Assembly: GCA_934511335.1 (NCBI GenBank)
Contig: CAKSWL010000006.1
Location: 1-20,623 of the forward strand
Length of the DNA: 20,623 bases
Source of the DNA: an uncultured Cloacibacillus sp.
GTDB taxonomy: Bacteria; Synergistota; Synergistia; Synergistales; Synergistaceae
Reading direction: 5' to 3'
Shown here: positions 1 through 8,047 of the stretch, piece after piece
Position numbering within the stretch: the stretch's first letter is position 1
Layout of the letters: each line of letters begins with the position of its first letter
The notes under the pieces: generated by a model
Told to the model about the DNA's origin: nothing
The model's database searches: none
The model's input: the letters and a program-made list of their open reading frames with translations, nothing else
Program-made: the position numbers and the translations under genes

Positions 1-687
1 GTACTGGTTCTGGAACTCGTGCATCTTGAACGGTTCGGAGAACTGGAACGAGCCTGAATATGTCACGTCGACAGTTCCCTTCTTGCCCTTCTTGGTTGTG
101 ACGAGGATTACACCATTGGATGCGTTGGCACCATAAAGCGCAGCAGCCGACGGTCCGGTAAGTACTGAGATTGACTCAACGTCGTCGGAGTTGATGAGCG
201 AGATAGGGTCGCCTGTCTGTCCGGCACCTTCGAAAATGCCGCTTGCTCCGCTACTTGAGTTGTTGGTCATTGGTATGCCGTCGATTACGTAGAGCACGTT
301 GTTGTTGCCGTTGAGCGACTTTGCGCCACGCATTACTACACGCGTAGCTCCGCCCACGCCCGAAGAACTCTGCGTGAACTGCACACCTGCCACCTTACCG
401 TTGAGCGAATTGACGAAGTTGGCGTCCTTTACGGTTGTAATGGCGTCGGAATTGAGCTGCTGAACGTTGTACGAAAGACTCTTTGCCTCCTTCTTTATAC
501 CAAGAGCGGTAACTACTACCTCGTTGATTTTCTGAGTGTCTTGCGAGAGTTTGATTGTCATGTTCTCGCCATTGGCCTTCACCTCCTTGGGAGCATAGCC
601 CAAATAGGTGACAACAAGTGTGCTGCCAGCCGGAACTTTGAGTGAGAACTTGCCGTCGATGTCGGTTACGGTAGCTGCCTTCTGACC
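1..687 (-). CDS. SusC/RagA-family TonB-dependent outer-membrane receptor, internal fragment (probable foreign sequence)
   Basis: Part of a SusC/RagA-type receptor, which imports glycans or peptides across the outer membrane of Bacteroidota with a SusD partner. Reading from 687 down, the frame shows the end of a carboxypeptidase-regulatory-like domain (TVTDIDGKFSLKVPAGSTL, then VVTYLGYAPKEV), the family-typical NEVVVTALGIKKEAKSLSY, and the plug domain with VVMRGAKSLNGNNNVLYVID, GIPM, SVLTGPSAAALYGANASNGV and ILVTTKKGKKG. The frame is open to base 1, so the barrel is missing. The receptor's own signal peptide and start are also absent: the frame simply continues from citF. Nothing else in the window is Bacteroidota-like, no susD is present, and third-position usage differs from the neighbouring genes. 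The family call is firm; membership of the same chromosome is doubtful. Confidence 0.85.
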
Positions 688-849
688 CTTGACGGTTTCA
701 ACCACTTCGGGAGCGGGAGCGCCCTCAGAGGTCTGGTTGTAGGTCACGGTGAAGCTGTTGTTTGCCACGTCCACGGTGAAGCGGGCGGACTTCTTACCGG
801 CCTTGATGGTAACGGTCTTGGTGCCGGAGGCCTTGGTGGCAGGAGCCTT
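688..849 (-). other. Unrecognised 54-codon open stretch bridging citF and the SusC fragment
   Basis: This stretch is in frame with both flanking genes and has no stop. It begins KAPATKASGTKTVTIKAG, continues KKSARFTVDVANNSFTVTYN, and ends with a Pro/Ala/Glu-rich part near APAPEVVETVK. It matches neither the usual CitF tail nor the usual start of a SusC carboxypeptidase-like domain. Codons are almost all AAG, ACC, GCC, GTG and TCC, unlike citF above about position 900 (GCG, AAA, GGC) and unlike the SusC part. The same codon style already begins near 900, inside the last residues that still align with CitF. I do not recognise the segment. It may be a short piece of a third genome at an assembly junction. 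Confidence 0.4.
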
Positions 850-2271
850 GACCTTCAGGCCGGCGGCCTTCAGGCGGGCCTCCACCTCGGGGCGGTTGGG
901 GTTGACGCAGATGCCGCGCTCTGTCACGATCGCATCTACCGTCTCGCCGGGAGTCGTGATCGTCGTGACTTTATCTTTGATCGACGGCACGCCGCCGCGA
1001 AACGAGGGACAGACGACGATCGACAGTTTCGCGCCCGCCGCCGTATCCTGATGCCCTCCCGAGGCTCCGCGCAGCACTCCGTCGTTGCCGGTCAGGACGT
1101 TGACGTTGAAGTCTGTGTCGACTTCGAGCGCCGCGAGGATGACGCAGTCAAGGTTATTGACCAGCGCTCCCGCGTTGAAGGGGTTCGCGTACCACGAGGC
1201 GTCTATCTCGATGTGGCTCGGATTGGCGGCCATAGATTTCGTGACGACGGCGTCGAAGGACTGCACGTCGAATACCGTCTTAAACATGCCCTTGTCATGC
1301 ATCGCGGCCATATACCCGCCGACGCCTCCAAGGCCGAAGCTGCCGACGATGCCCTTCTCCGCCATGTATTCCTCAAGGTATACGGCGGCGGCGAGGCTCG
1401 CTCCGCCGACTCCCATCTGAAAGGAAAAGCCCGGCGTCACGATGTCGGCGGCCTTCATCAATTTGAAGGAGTCCTGCGCGATGCGGAGATCCACGGGATT
1501 GCGCGTGATGCGTGCCGCGCCGGTGGCGATCTTCGCGGGGTCGCCGATGCTGTCGACGACGACCACCTGGTCGACAAGGTACTGGGGGATCGAGATCTTC
1601 GGCGAAAGCGGATATTCGACGAGATTGTCGGTCACCGCGACGACATGCGCGGCGTTTCTCGCGTCGGTTATCGCATATCCGAGCGAACCGCAGGCCGAGG
1701 GGCCGGAGATGCCGCTTATGTTGCCAAGGCAATCGCAGGCTGGGGCGGCGAGGAAGGCGACGTCGATCTTTATTGAGCCCTCTTCGATGGCGCGCGCGCG
1801 GCCGCCGTGGCTGCGGATGACGACGGGGATGTCCGCCTCGCCGCTGGAGAGGAGTTTGCCCAACCTGCCGCGCACGCCGGAGGTGTAGAGGCGGCTGATG
1901 AGGCCGCTTTTTATATAATCGGCGACGCAGTCGTGGGCGTCGGGAATCGAACTCGGCGCGAAGGTGAGATTTTTGAAGCCCATGGCCTCAAGCTCGCCGA
2001 GCACCAAGGGAATAACCGCATCCCCGTTGCGCAGGTGATGGTGGAAGGATATTGTCATGCCATCGGTCAGTCCGGATTGCTCGATGGCCCTGCGTAACGA
2101 GGACGCAACTTTATCTCTGTTGGGCAGCGCCGCCTTTATCGGTAAAGCCGGCTTTACTCTGCCGTGAAGCTCCGCTATCGTTGAAAATGGCGTTTTATAA
2201 GGCGCAAAGGCGCCGACTCCCGGTATTTCTGTAGGGACTATTCTGCTAAGAGAGTTTTTTACGTTTTTCAT
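850..2271 (-). CDS. citF: Citrate lyase alpha subunit (citrate:acetyl-ACP transferase), 3' end replaced
   Basis: CitF exchanges citrate for the acetyl group on the CitD acyl carrier, giving citryl-ACP for CitE to cleave. It acts in the cytoplasm in a CitD-CitE-CitF complex. Family signatures in order: TISFHHHLRNGDAVIPLVLG near residue 74, SGPSACGSLGYAITDARNAA, VVAVTDNLVEYPLSPKISIP, FQMGVGGASLAAAVYLEEYM and VTTITTPGETVDAIVTERG. The ATG at 2271 lies 3 bases from the citE stop codon, so the two genes are probably translationally coupled. The CitF-like sequence ends near residue 474 at ARLKAAGLKV. Homologues run to about 505-520 residues, so the last 30-40 are missing, and the frame runs on into unrelated sequence. 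Codon usage already changes near position 900, so the true join may lie inside the last CitF-like residues. Confidence 0.88.
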
Positions 2272-2273
2272 CG

Positions 2274-3158
2274 TTACAGTTCTCCTCTCTTTAAACCGTA
2301 AAGCTCAGCGAGCTCGAGCAGGTGCCTTGATCTCGCCACTACCGGAGCGTCTACCATCTTACCGTCCACCGCGACGACGCCCTTTCCCTCGCGTTCCGCC
2401 TTTTCGGCGGCTTCCACGACACGCTCCGCTTTACGCAGCTCTTTTTCCGTCGGCACAAAGGCCTTATGTATGACGGCGACCTGGCTTGGGTGGATGCAGG
2501 CTTTGCCGGTAAAACCAAGCCCGACTATCTCCCGCGTTTCGCGCAGAAGCCCCTCGTTGTCCTGGATGTCAGCCCACACCGTATCATAGGAATCGACGCC
2601 GGCGGCGCGGGCCGCCGCGACGACGCGGCATCTGGCGTAGAACAGCTCCCGTCCCTCTTTCGTCTTCCTCACCCCCATGTCCGCGGTGAAATCCTGGCCG
2701 CCGATAGTAAGGGCGCCGACGCGCGGCGTGGCGGAGGCGATGGCGAAGGCCATTTCAAGGCCGAGTGCCGTCTCGATCATCGCATGGATCTTTACCGAAC
2801 CTATAGGGATGCCGTGCCTTTCTTCCAGCTCCGTTATCTTTTTATCCGCAAGCAGCACATCTTCAGGGCCGTTGCACTTCGGCAGGCGCACGGCCGCGGG
2901 GGCGCACGGGATTATCTCCTCGAGGTCTTTTTCGAAAAACTCCGTATCGGCGCCGTTTATTCTGACCGTGACGAACAAGTCTTTAAAATCAAACCGCCGC
3001 AGGAACGTCGCGACCATCCTGCGGGCCGCATCCTTTTCAGAGAGCGCGACGGCGTCTTCAAGGTCGAGCAGAACACTGTCGGCGCCAAAGATCGGCGCAT
3101 GCTGGATCATCCCAGGGGAATCACCGGGGATATAAAGCATCGAGCGGCTCGCCTTCAT
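2274..3158 (-). CDS. citE: Citrate lyase beta subunit (citryl-ACP lyase)
   Basis: CitE cleaves citryl-ACP to oxaloacetate and acetyl-ACP. The 294-residue protein has the usual family length and fold. PGDSPGM sits near residue 11, LLDLEDAVALSEKDAAR at 30-46, and VRIN at 66 supplies the conserved Arg. IHAMIETALGLE (Glu129) and GGQDFTADMG (Asp156) are the magnesium ligands of the CitE/HpcH fold, and GFTGKACIHPSQV follows near 215. A longer in-frame ATG exists at 3254, but that extension lies inside citD. The ATG at 3158 is preceded by AAAGGAGG and shares its A with the citD TGA stop (TGATG), typical of coupled translation. It is the fourth gene of the hydratase-IDH-citDEF operon. Confidence 0.95.
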   Translation of the reverse strand: MKASRSMLYIPGDSPGMIQHAPIFGADSVLLDLEDAVALSEKDAARRMVATFLRRFDFKDLFVTVRINGADTEFFEKDLEEIIPCAPAAVRLPKCNGPEDVLLADKKITELEERHGIPIGSVKIHAMIETALGLEMAFAIASATPRVGALTIGGQDFTADMGVRKTKEGRELFYARCRVVAAARAAGVDSYDTVWADIQDNEGLLRETREIVGLGFTGKACIHPSQVAVIHKAFVPTEKELRKAERVVEAAEKAEREGKGVVAVDGKMVDAPVVARSRHLLELAELYGLKRGEL

Positions 3159-3517
3159 CACTTTGCCTCCTTTGCCGTCTCGTTTGCGACAGATTTCCAG
3201 CATGAAGAAAGGGCGGCGCTGCCCAGCTCCGAATCCGCCGCCGGCGCCTGGCATTCCCGTTTGGACGCACGCTTGAGCGCCGTCTCAAGACGCGCCCTGA
3301 TTGTTATTTCAATCGCGCCTTGGTCGTGGATGGCTATTTTCGCATGGCCGACATTATTTTCCCCCAGCACTTCATCTACTAGATTTCTGGTCCGCTTCGC
3401 GAAGATCACACTGTTCGCGCCGCTGTATTCAAGCTCCGTAACTTCAGAAGGAGAGACTGTCACCTGACAATCCGACGATTCCAGCGTGCCCGCGCTGGCG
3501 GTGCGGATAATCATCAT
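3158..3517 (-). CDS. citD: Citrate lyase gamma subunit (acyl carrier protein)
   Basis: CitD is the small acyl carrier that bears the 2'-(5''-phosphoribosyl)-3'-dephospho-CoA arm of citrate lyase. The N-terminus MMIIRTASAGTLESSD matches the family pattern. With the ATG at 3517 the modified serine falls at residue 14, as in Klebsiella CitD. AAAGGTGG stands 8 bases upstream of this ATG, which supports it over the in-frame ATG at 3529. IRARLETALKRAS is the conserved C-terminal helix. At 119 residues it is longer than the usual 95-100, because of a tail after about residue 84 (ECQAPAADSELGSAAL) of unknown role. The ligase and prosthetic-group genes citC, citX and citG are not in the window. Confidence 0.93.
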   Translation of the reverse strand: MMIIRTASAGTLESSDCQVTVSPSEVTELEYSGANSVIFAKRTRNLVDEVLGENNVGHAKIAIHDQGAIEITIRARLETALKRASKRECQAPAADSELGSAALSSCWKSVANETAKEAK

Positions 3518-3542
3518 TATAGAAACCACCTTTCATTACAGG

Positions 3543-3577
3543 TATGGGATGCGCCGTAAATACATGCGCACCCCATA
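3543..3577 (-). repeat. Intercistronic hairpin between icd and citD
   Basis: On the minus strand TATGGGGTGCGC pairs with GCGCATCCCATA over 12 positions, one of them a G-U pair, around an 11-base loop. It starts 5 bases after the icd stop and ends 25 bases before the citD ATG. No T-run follows, so it is more likely a processing or mRNA-stability element, or a partial block, than a full terminator. The function is inferred. Confidence 0.5.
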
Positions 3578-3582
3578 TATTA

Positions 3583-4788
3583 TTACAACCTGCCGGCTAT
3601 CGCACGCAGAAATTCTTCCGTCGTCAGCATCTTCTTATTCGGTATCTCGGAAATGGCAAAAATATCTTTCGTCATTTCCCCCGCTTCGATCGTGTCGACA
3701 GAGGCCTTTTCCAGCCGGTCGGCAAACTCTTGAAGCGCGGCATTCCCGTCCAGTTCGCCGCGCTTGCGGAGCGCGCCGCTCCAGGCAAAGATGGTCGCCA
3801 TGGGGTTCGTAGAGGTCGTCTGTCCCGCCAGGTGCTGATAATAATGGCGCGTCACCGTACCGTGGGCCGCCTCATATTCGTAGATGCCGTCAGGAGAGAC
3901 CAACACGGAGGTCATCATCGCGAGGCTGCCGAAGGCCGTAGCCACCATGTCCGACATCACGTCACCGTCATAGTTTTTACAGGCCCAGATAAAACCGCCC
4001 TCAGAGCGGACGACGCGCGCCACCGCATCGTCTATCAGTGTATAGAAGTATGTGATCCCAGCCTTCTCAAACGCAGAGCGGAACTCTTTCTCATAGATGC
4101 CTTCGAAAATCAGTTTGAATGTCTGATCGTATTTCTTGGAGATCGTGTCCTTGGTTGAGAACCAGAGGTCCTGCCCCGTATCCAAAGCGTACTTGAAGCA
4201 GGCGCGCGCAAAACTGGAGATGGACTTCTCAAGGTTGTGCATCCCCATCGCCACTCCGGGGCCTTTATACTCAAAGACAATCTCTTCCTGCCGCTTGCCG
4301 GCGTCGCCGTCCGCAGGTTCAAAGGTCATCTTCAGCGTTCCGGCACAGGGGATGTTCATCTCCACATCCTTATAGATGTCGCCATAGGCGTGACGGGCGA
4401 TGGTGATCGGCTTCTTCCAGGTACGCACGGTGGGATGAACGCCCTTTACCATAATCGGAGCGCGGAATACCGTCCCATCCAGGATCGCCCTGATCGTACC
4501 GTTCGGACTTTTCCACTGCTTTTTCAGACTATATTCTTCCACCCGCTGCGCGTTGGGAGTGATGGTCGCGCACTTGACGGCGACGCCATATTTTTTCGTC
4601 GCCTCGGCGGAATCCACCGTCACCTGGTCGTCAGTCTCATCGCGGTGCTTAAGGCCAAGGTCGTAATATTCCGTCTTCAGCTCCACGTGGGGCAGAATAA
4701 GCGTCTCTTTTATCTGCTGCCAGATGATCCTCGTCATTTCATCGCCGTCCATCTCAACGATGGGCGTAGTCATTTGAATCTTTGCCAT
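3583..4788 (-). CDS. icd: NADP-dependent isocitrate dehydrogenase (IDH1/2-like type)
   Basis: Interconverts isocitrate and 2-oxoglutarate plus CO2 with NADP(H). The 401-residue length fits the homodimeric group that includes eukaryotic IDH1/IDH2, not the E. coli Icd group. Visible signatures: [10 protein letters not shown] (11-20), substrate loop SPNGTIR (94-100), GTVFRAPI (105-112), [15 protein letters not shown] (126-140), LIDDAVA (from 251), metal-binding YDGDVMSD (273-280), and [14 protein letters not shown] with Arg314 and His315. That Arg-His pair contacts the 2'-phosphate of NADP in human IDH1, so NADP preference is likely. It lies 45 bases after the hydratase gene and starts at ATG after AGAGGGA. 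Enzymes of this type can run as reductive carboxylases, which matters for the operon's direction. Confidence 0.95.
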   Translation of the reverse strand: MAKIQMTTPIVEMDGDEMTRIIWQQIKETLILPHVELKTEYYDLGLKHRDETDDQVTVDSAEATKKYGVAVKCATITPNAQRVEEYSLKKQWKSPNGTIRAILDGTVFRAPIMVKGVHPTVRTWKKPITIARHAYGDIYKDVEMNIPCAGTLKMTFEPADGDAGKRQEEIVFEYKGPGVAMGMHNLEKSISSFARACFKYALDTGQDLWFSTKDTISKKYDQTFKLIFEGIYEKEFRSAFEKAGITYFYTLIDDAVARVVRSEGGFIWACKNYDGDVMSDMVATAFGSLAMMTSVLVSPDGIYEYEAAHGTVTRHYYQHLAGQTTSTNPMATIFAWSGALRKRGELDGNAALQEFADRLEKASVDTIEAGEMTKDIFAISEIPNKKMLTTEEFLRAIAGRL

Positions 4789-4833
4789 ATCGCGTGTCCC
4801 TCTGCTTTCTTTAGATTTTATATTGTTATGCGT

Positions 4834-7176
4834 TTATTTATTTTCGTTCGCGTAAAAGTTCATCAGGCAGCCGGAAAGGATTATCGCCCGATCGTCTTTC
4901 GTGAGCCCCGGCATCTTAAGCGTAATCGTCTTGTTTTCGCCGCAGGCGCCGATCAGCCACGCCTCTGCCGTCTCCTTGCCGTCCTCTATCGCGGCGCGGA
5001 TACCAGGGATGAACACCCATTCGCCGCTCTTGAATTTATCTCTCTCCGCCACGTCCACGATGAAGGGAATCATCCCCCAGTTGATGAGGTTGCTGCGGTA
5101 GCGCTTCGTCGCGTACTCCTCGGCGATATTCGCCTGTCCGCCCAATACCTTCTGCGAAGAGGCTGCCTGCTCGCGCGCTGAGCCGTCGCCGGGCTTTACG
5201 GCGAAGATAACGCTGCCTATGGCGGTTCGCGCCGCGGCGTCGGCGGCGCCGGCGGACTCAAGCAGCTCTTTTAGCTCGCCGCTGACGGAAACGCCGTCCT
5301 CGACGGACGCGCGGCGCTCGTCTTCCAGAGCCTGAGCGGCCTTGGCGCGCCCCACGTAGAGCGGATCTTTGCGGGAAAGGGCGAACTGCGCCAGCTTTAT
5401 CGGATTGGAACGCAGCGATGAGGTCTCTCCCGAGGGGATCAGCTCGTCGGTCGTCGTCACGGGGTCCGTAATGACGGAGGCCATCTTTAACAGAAGGTTG
5501 TCCGCCAGCGGATAGACCTTAGGCCACGGCCTGATATTGGGCCCGTAGACCAGCTCCTGGCTGTCGTCCGCCTTGCCGAAGCCGTGATAGACCTTCTTTT
5601 CATAGAGATCGCCGCGGAAGCTATAGGGCTCCTCATGAAGAAGCTCCCCGTAACGCTCGGCCGAAGTCAGCACGCCGCCGTTGGCCGCGGTGGCGGCGAT
5701 GGAGCGCGCGTCCATCAGAGCCACGGAGGATATCTGTCCCTCTCCCGGCTTTGACCCTTCGCGGTTGGGGAAGTTCCGTGTCGTATGGCGAACGCTGAGA
5801 CCGTGATTCGACGGCGTATCGCCGGCACCAAAACAAGGGCCGCAGAAGGCCGTTTTCACAACGGCGCCGGCCTCCATAAGATCGCTGATCGAGCCGTTGC
5901 TGATAAGTTCGAGCATCGCCGGCTGGCTGCCGGGATAGACGCTGAGCGAGAACTCATCGTTTCCGACATTGCGCCCACGCAAGATCTGAGCCGCGGCGAC
6001 GACGTTGTCAAAGGTCCCACCGGAGCAGCCGGCGATGATCCCCTGATCCACATGGATCTTGCCGTCCCGGGATATCTTATCGGTAAGGCTGAGCTTTAAA
6101 TCCGGGTTTTCCAGCTTACTGCGGGCGTCGTCCTCCACCCGCTTCAATATCTCATAGGGGTTTGCGTTTAGCTCGTCTATCGTGTAAACATTGCTGGGGT
6201 GGAAGGGAAGGGCGATCATCGGCTTTATTTTGTCCAGATCCACGACAATTGCCGCGTCATACCAAGCCACTGCGGCGGGTTCAAGCCTTTTGTAGGCTTC
6301 CGGGCGGCCGTGGAGATGATAATATTCCTCAACTTTTTCGTCGGTGCGCCAGACCGAAGTCCAGCAGGCCGTCTCCGTCGTCATCACGTCGATTCCGTTG
6401 CGGAACTCCACAGGGAGGCTCGATACGCCGGGACCGACAAATTCCATCACCTTATTTTTCACAAAACCGTTTTTAAAGACCGCGCCGATGATCGCCAGCG
6501 CGACATCCTGAGGACCAACTCCGGGACGTGGGGCGCCGGAGAGATAAACGGCGACGACGTCGGCCCGTGAAAAATCATAGGTGCGTCCGACAAGCTGCTT
6601 TACAAGCTCAGGGCCTCCCTCGCCGACTCCCATCGTTCCTAAGGCCCCGTAGCGGGTATGGCTGTCCGAACCAAGGATCATCCTGCCGCAGCCGGACATC
6701 ATCTCTCTGACATAAGAATGGATGACGGCAAGATGCGCCGGCACGAATTCTCCGCCGTATTTCTTCGCAGCCGAAAGCCCAAAGAGATGATCGTCCTCAT
6801 TGATCGTCCCGCCGACCGCGCAAAGAGAATTATGGCAGTTGGTCATGACATAGGGTATGGGGAAGCGCTTCATACCGCTGGCGATCGCGGTCTGGATGAT
6901 GCCCACATAGGTGATGTCATGCGAAGCGAGGCTGTCAAAACGGATCTTATAATCGTCCTCCGTACCGGAAGAGTTGTGCGCCGCGATGATATTTGCCGCG
7001 ATCGTCCCTCTGGCTGCGGCCCTCTTATCGTCCGGCAGCCAGCCCAGAGGCTGCAGCCCCGCGCTGCTGATCTCCTCGTTGACCGCAGAGAGGCCCTTTT
7101 TCTCGACATCCTCCACCAGTGCCGTTCCATTAAACAGATAGGCGCCATTTTCAATCAGTTTGATCAAATCATTCAT
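4834..7176 (-). CDS. Aconitase-family hydratase (probable aconitate hydratase)
   Basis: An aconitase-superfamily enzyme of 780 residues, expected to isomerise citrate and isocitrate in the cytoplasm with a [4Fe-4S] cluster. [20 protein letters not shown] lies near 169-188. The cluster cysteines are Cys384 (GCSGG), Cys445 and Cys448 (FCGPC). RNFPNREG (467-474) matches the substrate-binding RNF-x-GR-x-G motif. The C-terminal swivel domain has [10 protein letters not shown], then a [12 protein letters not shown] segment like the family's RSNL motif. Overall it resembles the YbhJ-like 'hydratase' group more than classic AcnA or AcnB, so substrate is assigned mainly from context: icd and citDEF follow directly. 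The ATG at 7176 is preceded by AAAAGAGG. It is the first gene after the cobalamin-riboswitch leader. Confidence 0.88.
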   Translation of the reverse strand: MNDLIKLIENGAYLFNGTALVEDVEKKGLSAVNEEISSAGLQPLGWLPDDKRAAARGTIAANIIAAHNSSGTEDDYKIRFDSLASHDITYVGIIQTAIASGMKRFPIPYVMTNCHNSLCAVGGTINEDDHLFGLSAAKKYGGEFVPAHLAVIHSYVREMMSGCGRMILGSDSHTRYGALGTMGVGEGGPELVKQLVGRTYDFSRADVVAVYLSGAPRPGVGPQDVALAIIGAVFKNGFVKNKVMEFVGPGVSSLPVEFRNGIDVMTTETACWTSVWRTDEKVEEYYHLHGRPEAYKRLEPAAVAWYDAAIVVDLDKIKPMIALPFHPSNVYTIDELNANPYEILKRVEDDARSKLENPDLKLSLTDKISRDGKIHVDQGIIAGCSGGTFDNVVAAAQILRGRNVGNDEFSLSVYPGSQPAMLELISNGSISDLMEAGAVVKTAFCGPCFGAGDTPSNHGLSVRHTTRNFPNREGSKPGEGQISSVALMDARSIAATAANGGVLTSAERYGELLHEEPYSFRGDLYEKKVYHGFGKADDSQELVYGPNIRPWPKVYPLADNLLLKMASVITDPVTTTDELIPSGETSSLRSNPIKLAQFALSRKDPLYVGRAKAAQALEDERRASVEDGVSVSGELKELLESAGAADAAARTAIGSVIFAVKPGDGSAREQAASSQKVLGGQANIAEEYATKRYRSNLINWGMIPFIVDVAERDKFKSGEWVFIPGIRAAIEDGKETAEAWLIGACGENKTITLKMPGLTKDDRAIILSGCLMNFYANENK

Positions 7177-7357
7177 CCTCTTTTCTTTGTATATTCTATA
7201 ATATTCAGAATTTATGATTAAATTTTATCATTATCGCTTCAACTTATTTACGAAATATAGAGATATCAAGGTCATCTGCAGTTCTAATTCAACAGAATCT
7301 TCTTCTTGCTTTCAATAAAAATACATTTAGCATATTTTATATCTTTACTTTTCTTAG

Positions 7358-7371
7358 ATAAAATATTTTAT
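7358..7371. promoter_or_regulatory. AT-only 14-bp perfect palindrome in the hydratase leader
   Basis: ATAAAATATTTTAT is a perfect inverted repeat between the leader terminator hairpin and the hydratase gene. It could be a protein-binding site or just AT-rich leader sequence. I cannot assign a regulator. Confidence 0.2.
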
Positions 7372-7411
7372 TGTCAAGTTACATAGAGACACTGGCCCAT
7401 TAGCGGAAGAT

Positions 7412-7449
7412 AAAAAAATACCGCCCGCGAAAAATTTCTACACAGACAG
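7412..7449 (-). terminator. Candidate riboswitch-controlled intrinsic terminator
   Basis: On the minus strand CTGTCTGTG (7449-7441) pairs with CGCGGGCGG (7429-7421) over all 9 positions, four of them G-U, around an 11-base loop. A TA then a run of seven T (7418-7412) follows. It lies between the cobalamin aptamer and the hydratase ATG, where a transcriptional expression platform is expected. A second copy of the 9-mer upstream (7508-7500) could take the same partner and prevent this hairpin. Confidence 0.5.
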
Positions 7450-7499
7450 CATCATACAGCCATCATACGATTCAAGACAATGGCTCACGAAAACAACAT

Positions 7500-7508
7500 C
7501 CGCCCGCG
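7500..7508 (-). repeat. First copy of the CGCGGGCGG 9-mer, candidate antiterminator arm
   Basis: This is an exact direct repeat of the 3' arm of the terminator hairpin at 7421-7429. Lying upstream of their shared partner CTGTCTGTG (7441-7449), it could pair with it first and block terminator formation. It begins about 20 bases after the aptamer core. Confidence 0.45.
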
Positions 7509-7519
7509 CAGATTTATCT

Positions 7520-7675
7520 CTCGTCGATGTGAACAGGTCTCCTGGCTTCCATTCATCCTACTCTCGCATCTTCCCAGAGGCCGTCCAGTGATCTCGCGAT
7601 TTCGTCATGGCTACAGTGGCGGGGCCGCTTTGGCATTTAACCAAATTCCCTTACTTTCACACCGCTATTCTTTAT
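7520..7675 (-). promoter_or_regulatory. Cobalamin (B12) riboswitch
   Basis: The minus strand carries the conserved blocks of the cobalamin aptamer in order: GGTGTGAAAG (7663-7654), AAGGGAATTTGGT near 7652-7640, CGGCCCCGCCACTGT (7627-7613), GGGAAG near 7576, and GAAGCCAGGAGACCTG ending at 7534. It starts right after a promoter and points at the hydratase-icd-citDEF operon. These riboswitches normally switch genes off when adenosylcobalamin or a related cobalamin binds. The edges are approximate because I could not fold the RNA. Identity is firm from the B12-box-type blocks; control of the operon is inferred from orientation and the lack of any other gene between. Confidence 0.9.
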
Positions 7676-7681
7676 GGGGTC

Positions 7682-7710
7682 ATGATATCTTCTCATTTTG
7701 TAAATGTCAA
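7682..7710 (-). promoter_or_regulatory. Sigma70-type promoter of the riboswitch and hydratase operon
   Basis: TTGACA (7710-7705) and TATCAT (7687-7682) on the minus strand are separated by exactly 17 bases. A start about 7 bases further places the first transcribed base near 7675, just before the conserved cobalamin aptamer, as expected for a riboswitch transcript. Confidence 0.7.
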
Positions 7711-8047
7711 GTTATTTTTATAACACCTCAAAATTTTCACAATTAATAGTGCAGATCGTATAAAACCGTAAATTATTGTTTCATTCAGAAAACTTGATGC
7801 TTTTATAAAAACTCTGCCGGTTTATTCGCCGGCATTAATAAGGAATCGCACGTAATCACAAACGACACAAGGGGGGAATCGTACGGGGTTTAATGTAAGC
7901 AATACCTATATTCCGATGTATTTATATGAGAACTGCTTCCGTTACACATGGAAGATACAAAAATGGCGTGCACTGTACCGAAAGCGGCAGATCTGGACCA
8001 ACCTGCTGCTTATCGCACCGTCCGGCTGCAGCACCATACCTGGACAC
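7711..8047. other. Intergenic region without a recognisable gene
   Basis: Between the riboswitch promoter and the M24 peptidase gene I find no credible coding region on either strand. Open frames here lack ribosome-binding sites and family-like sequence. The only structures are the minus-strand terminator at 7803-7834 and the hairpin that begins at 8048. AT content is high near 7711-7800. Confidence 0.6.
7803..7834 (-). terminator. Intrinsic terminator downstream of the peptide operon
   Basis: On the minus strand TGCCGG and CCGGCA form a 6-bp GC-rich stem around an 8-base loop, followed by AGAGTTTTTATAAAA. It lies about 260 bases after the M24 stop codon and upstream of the riboswitch promoter. 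It would separate the two minus-strand transcripts. Confidence 0.55.

Noticed and set aside
1..2271. A genuine CitF-TonB receptor fusion protein
   Set aside because: It would join a cytoplasmic enzyme to an outer-membrane receptor without a signal peptide, with both partners truncated and codon usage changing at the joins; a chimeric contig is simpler.
2466..3467. Long plus-strand open frame opposite citE and citD
   Set aside because: It mirrors well-conserved genes on the other strand, has no ribosome-binding site and no family-like sequence; long antisense frames are common in GC-rich coding DNA.
4237..5181. Long plus-strand open frame opposite the icd start and the hydratase end
   Set aside because: Antisense to two clear genes, with arginine/histidine-rich nonsense-type composition.
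7349..7377. TTGACA on the minus strand at 7377-7372 as a second promoter of the hydratase operon
   Set aside because: No acceptable -10 hexamer lies 16-18 bases downstream; the TTGACA-N17-TATCAT pair before the riboswitch is far better.
7480..7746. 88-codon plus-strand open frame across the riboswitch
   Set aside because: It is the complement of the conserved aptamer blocks.
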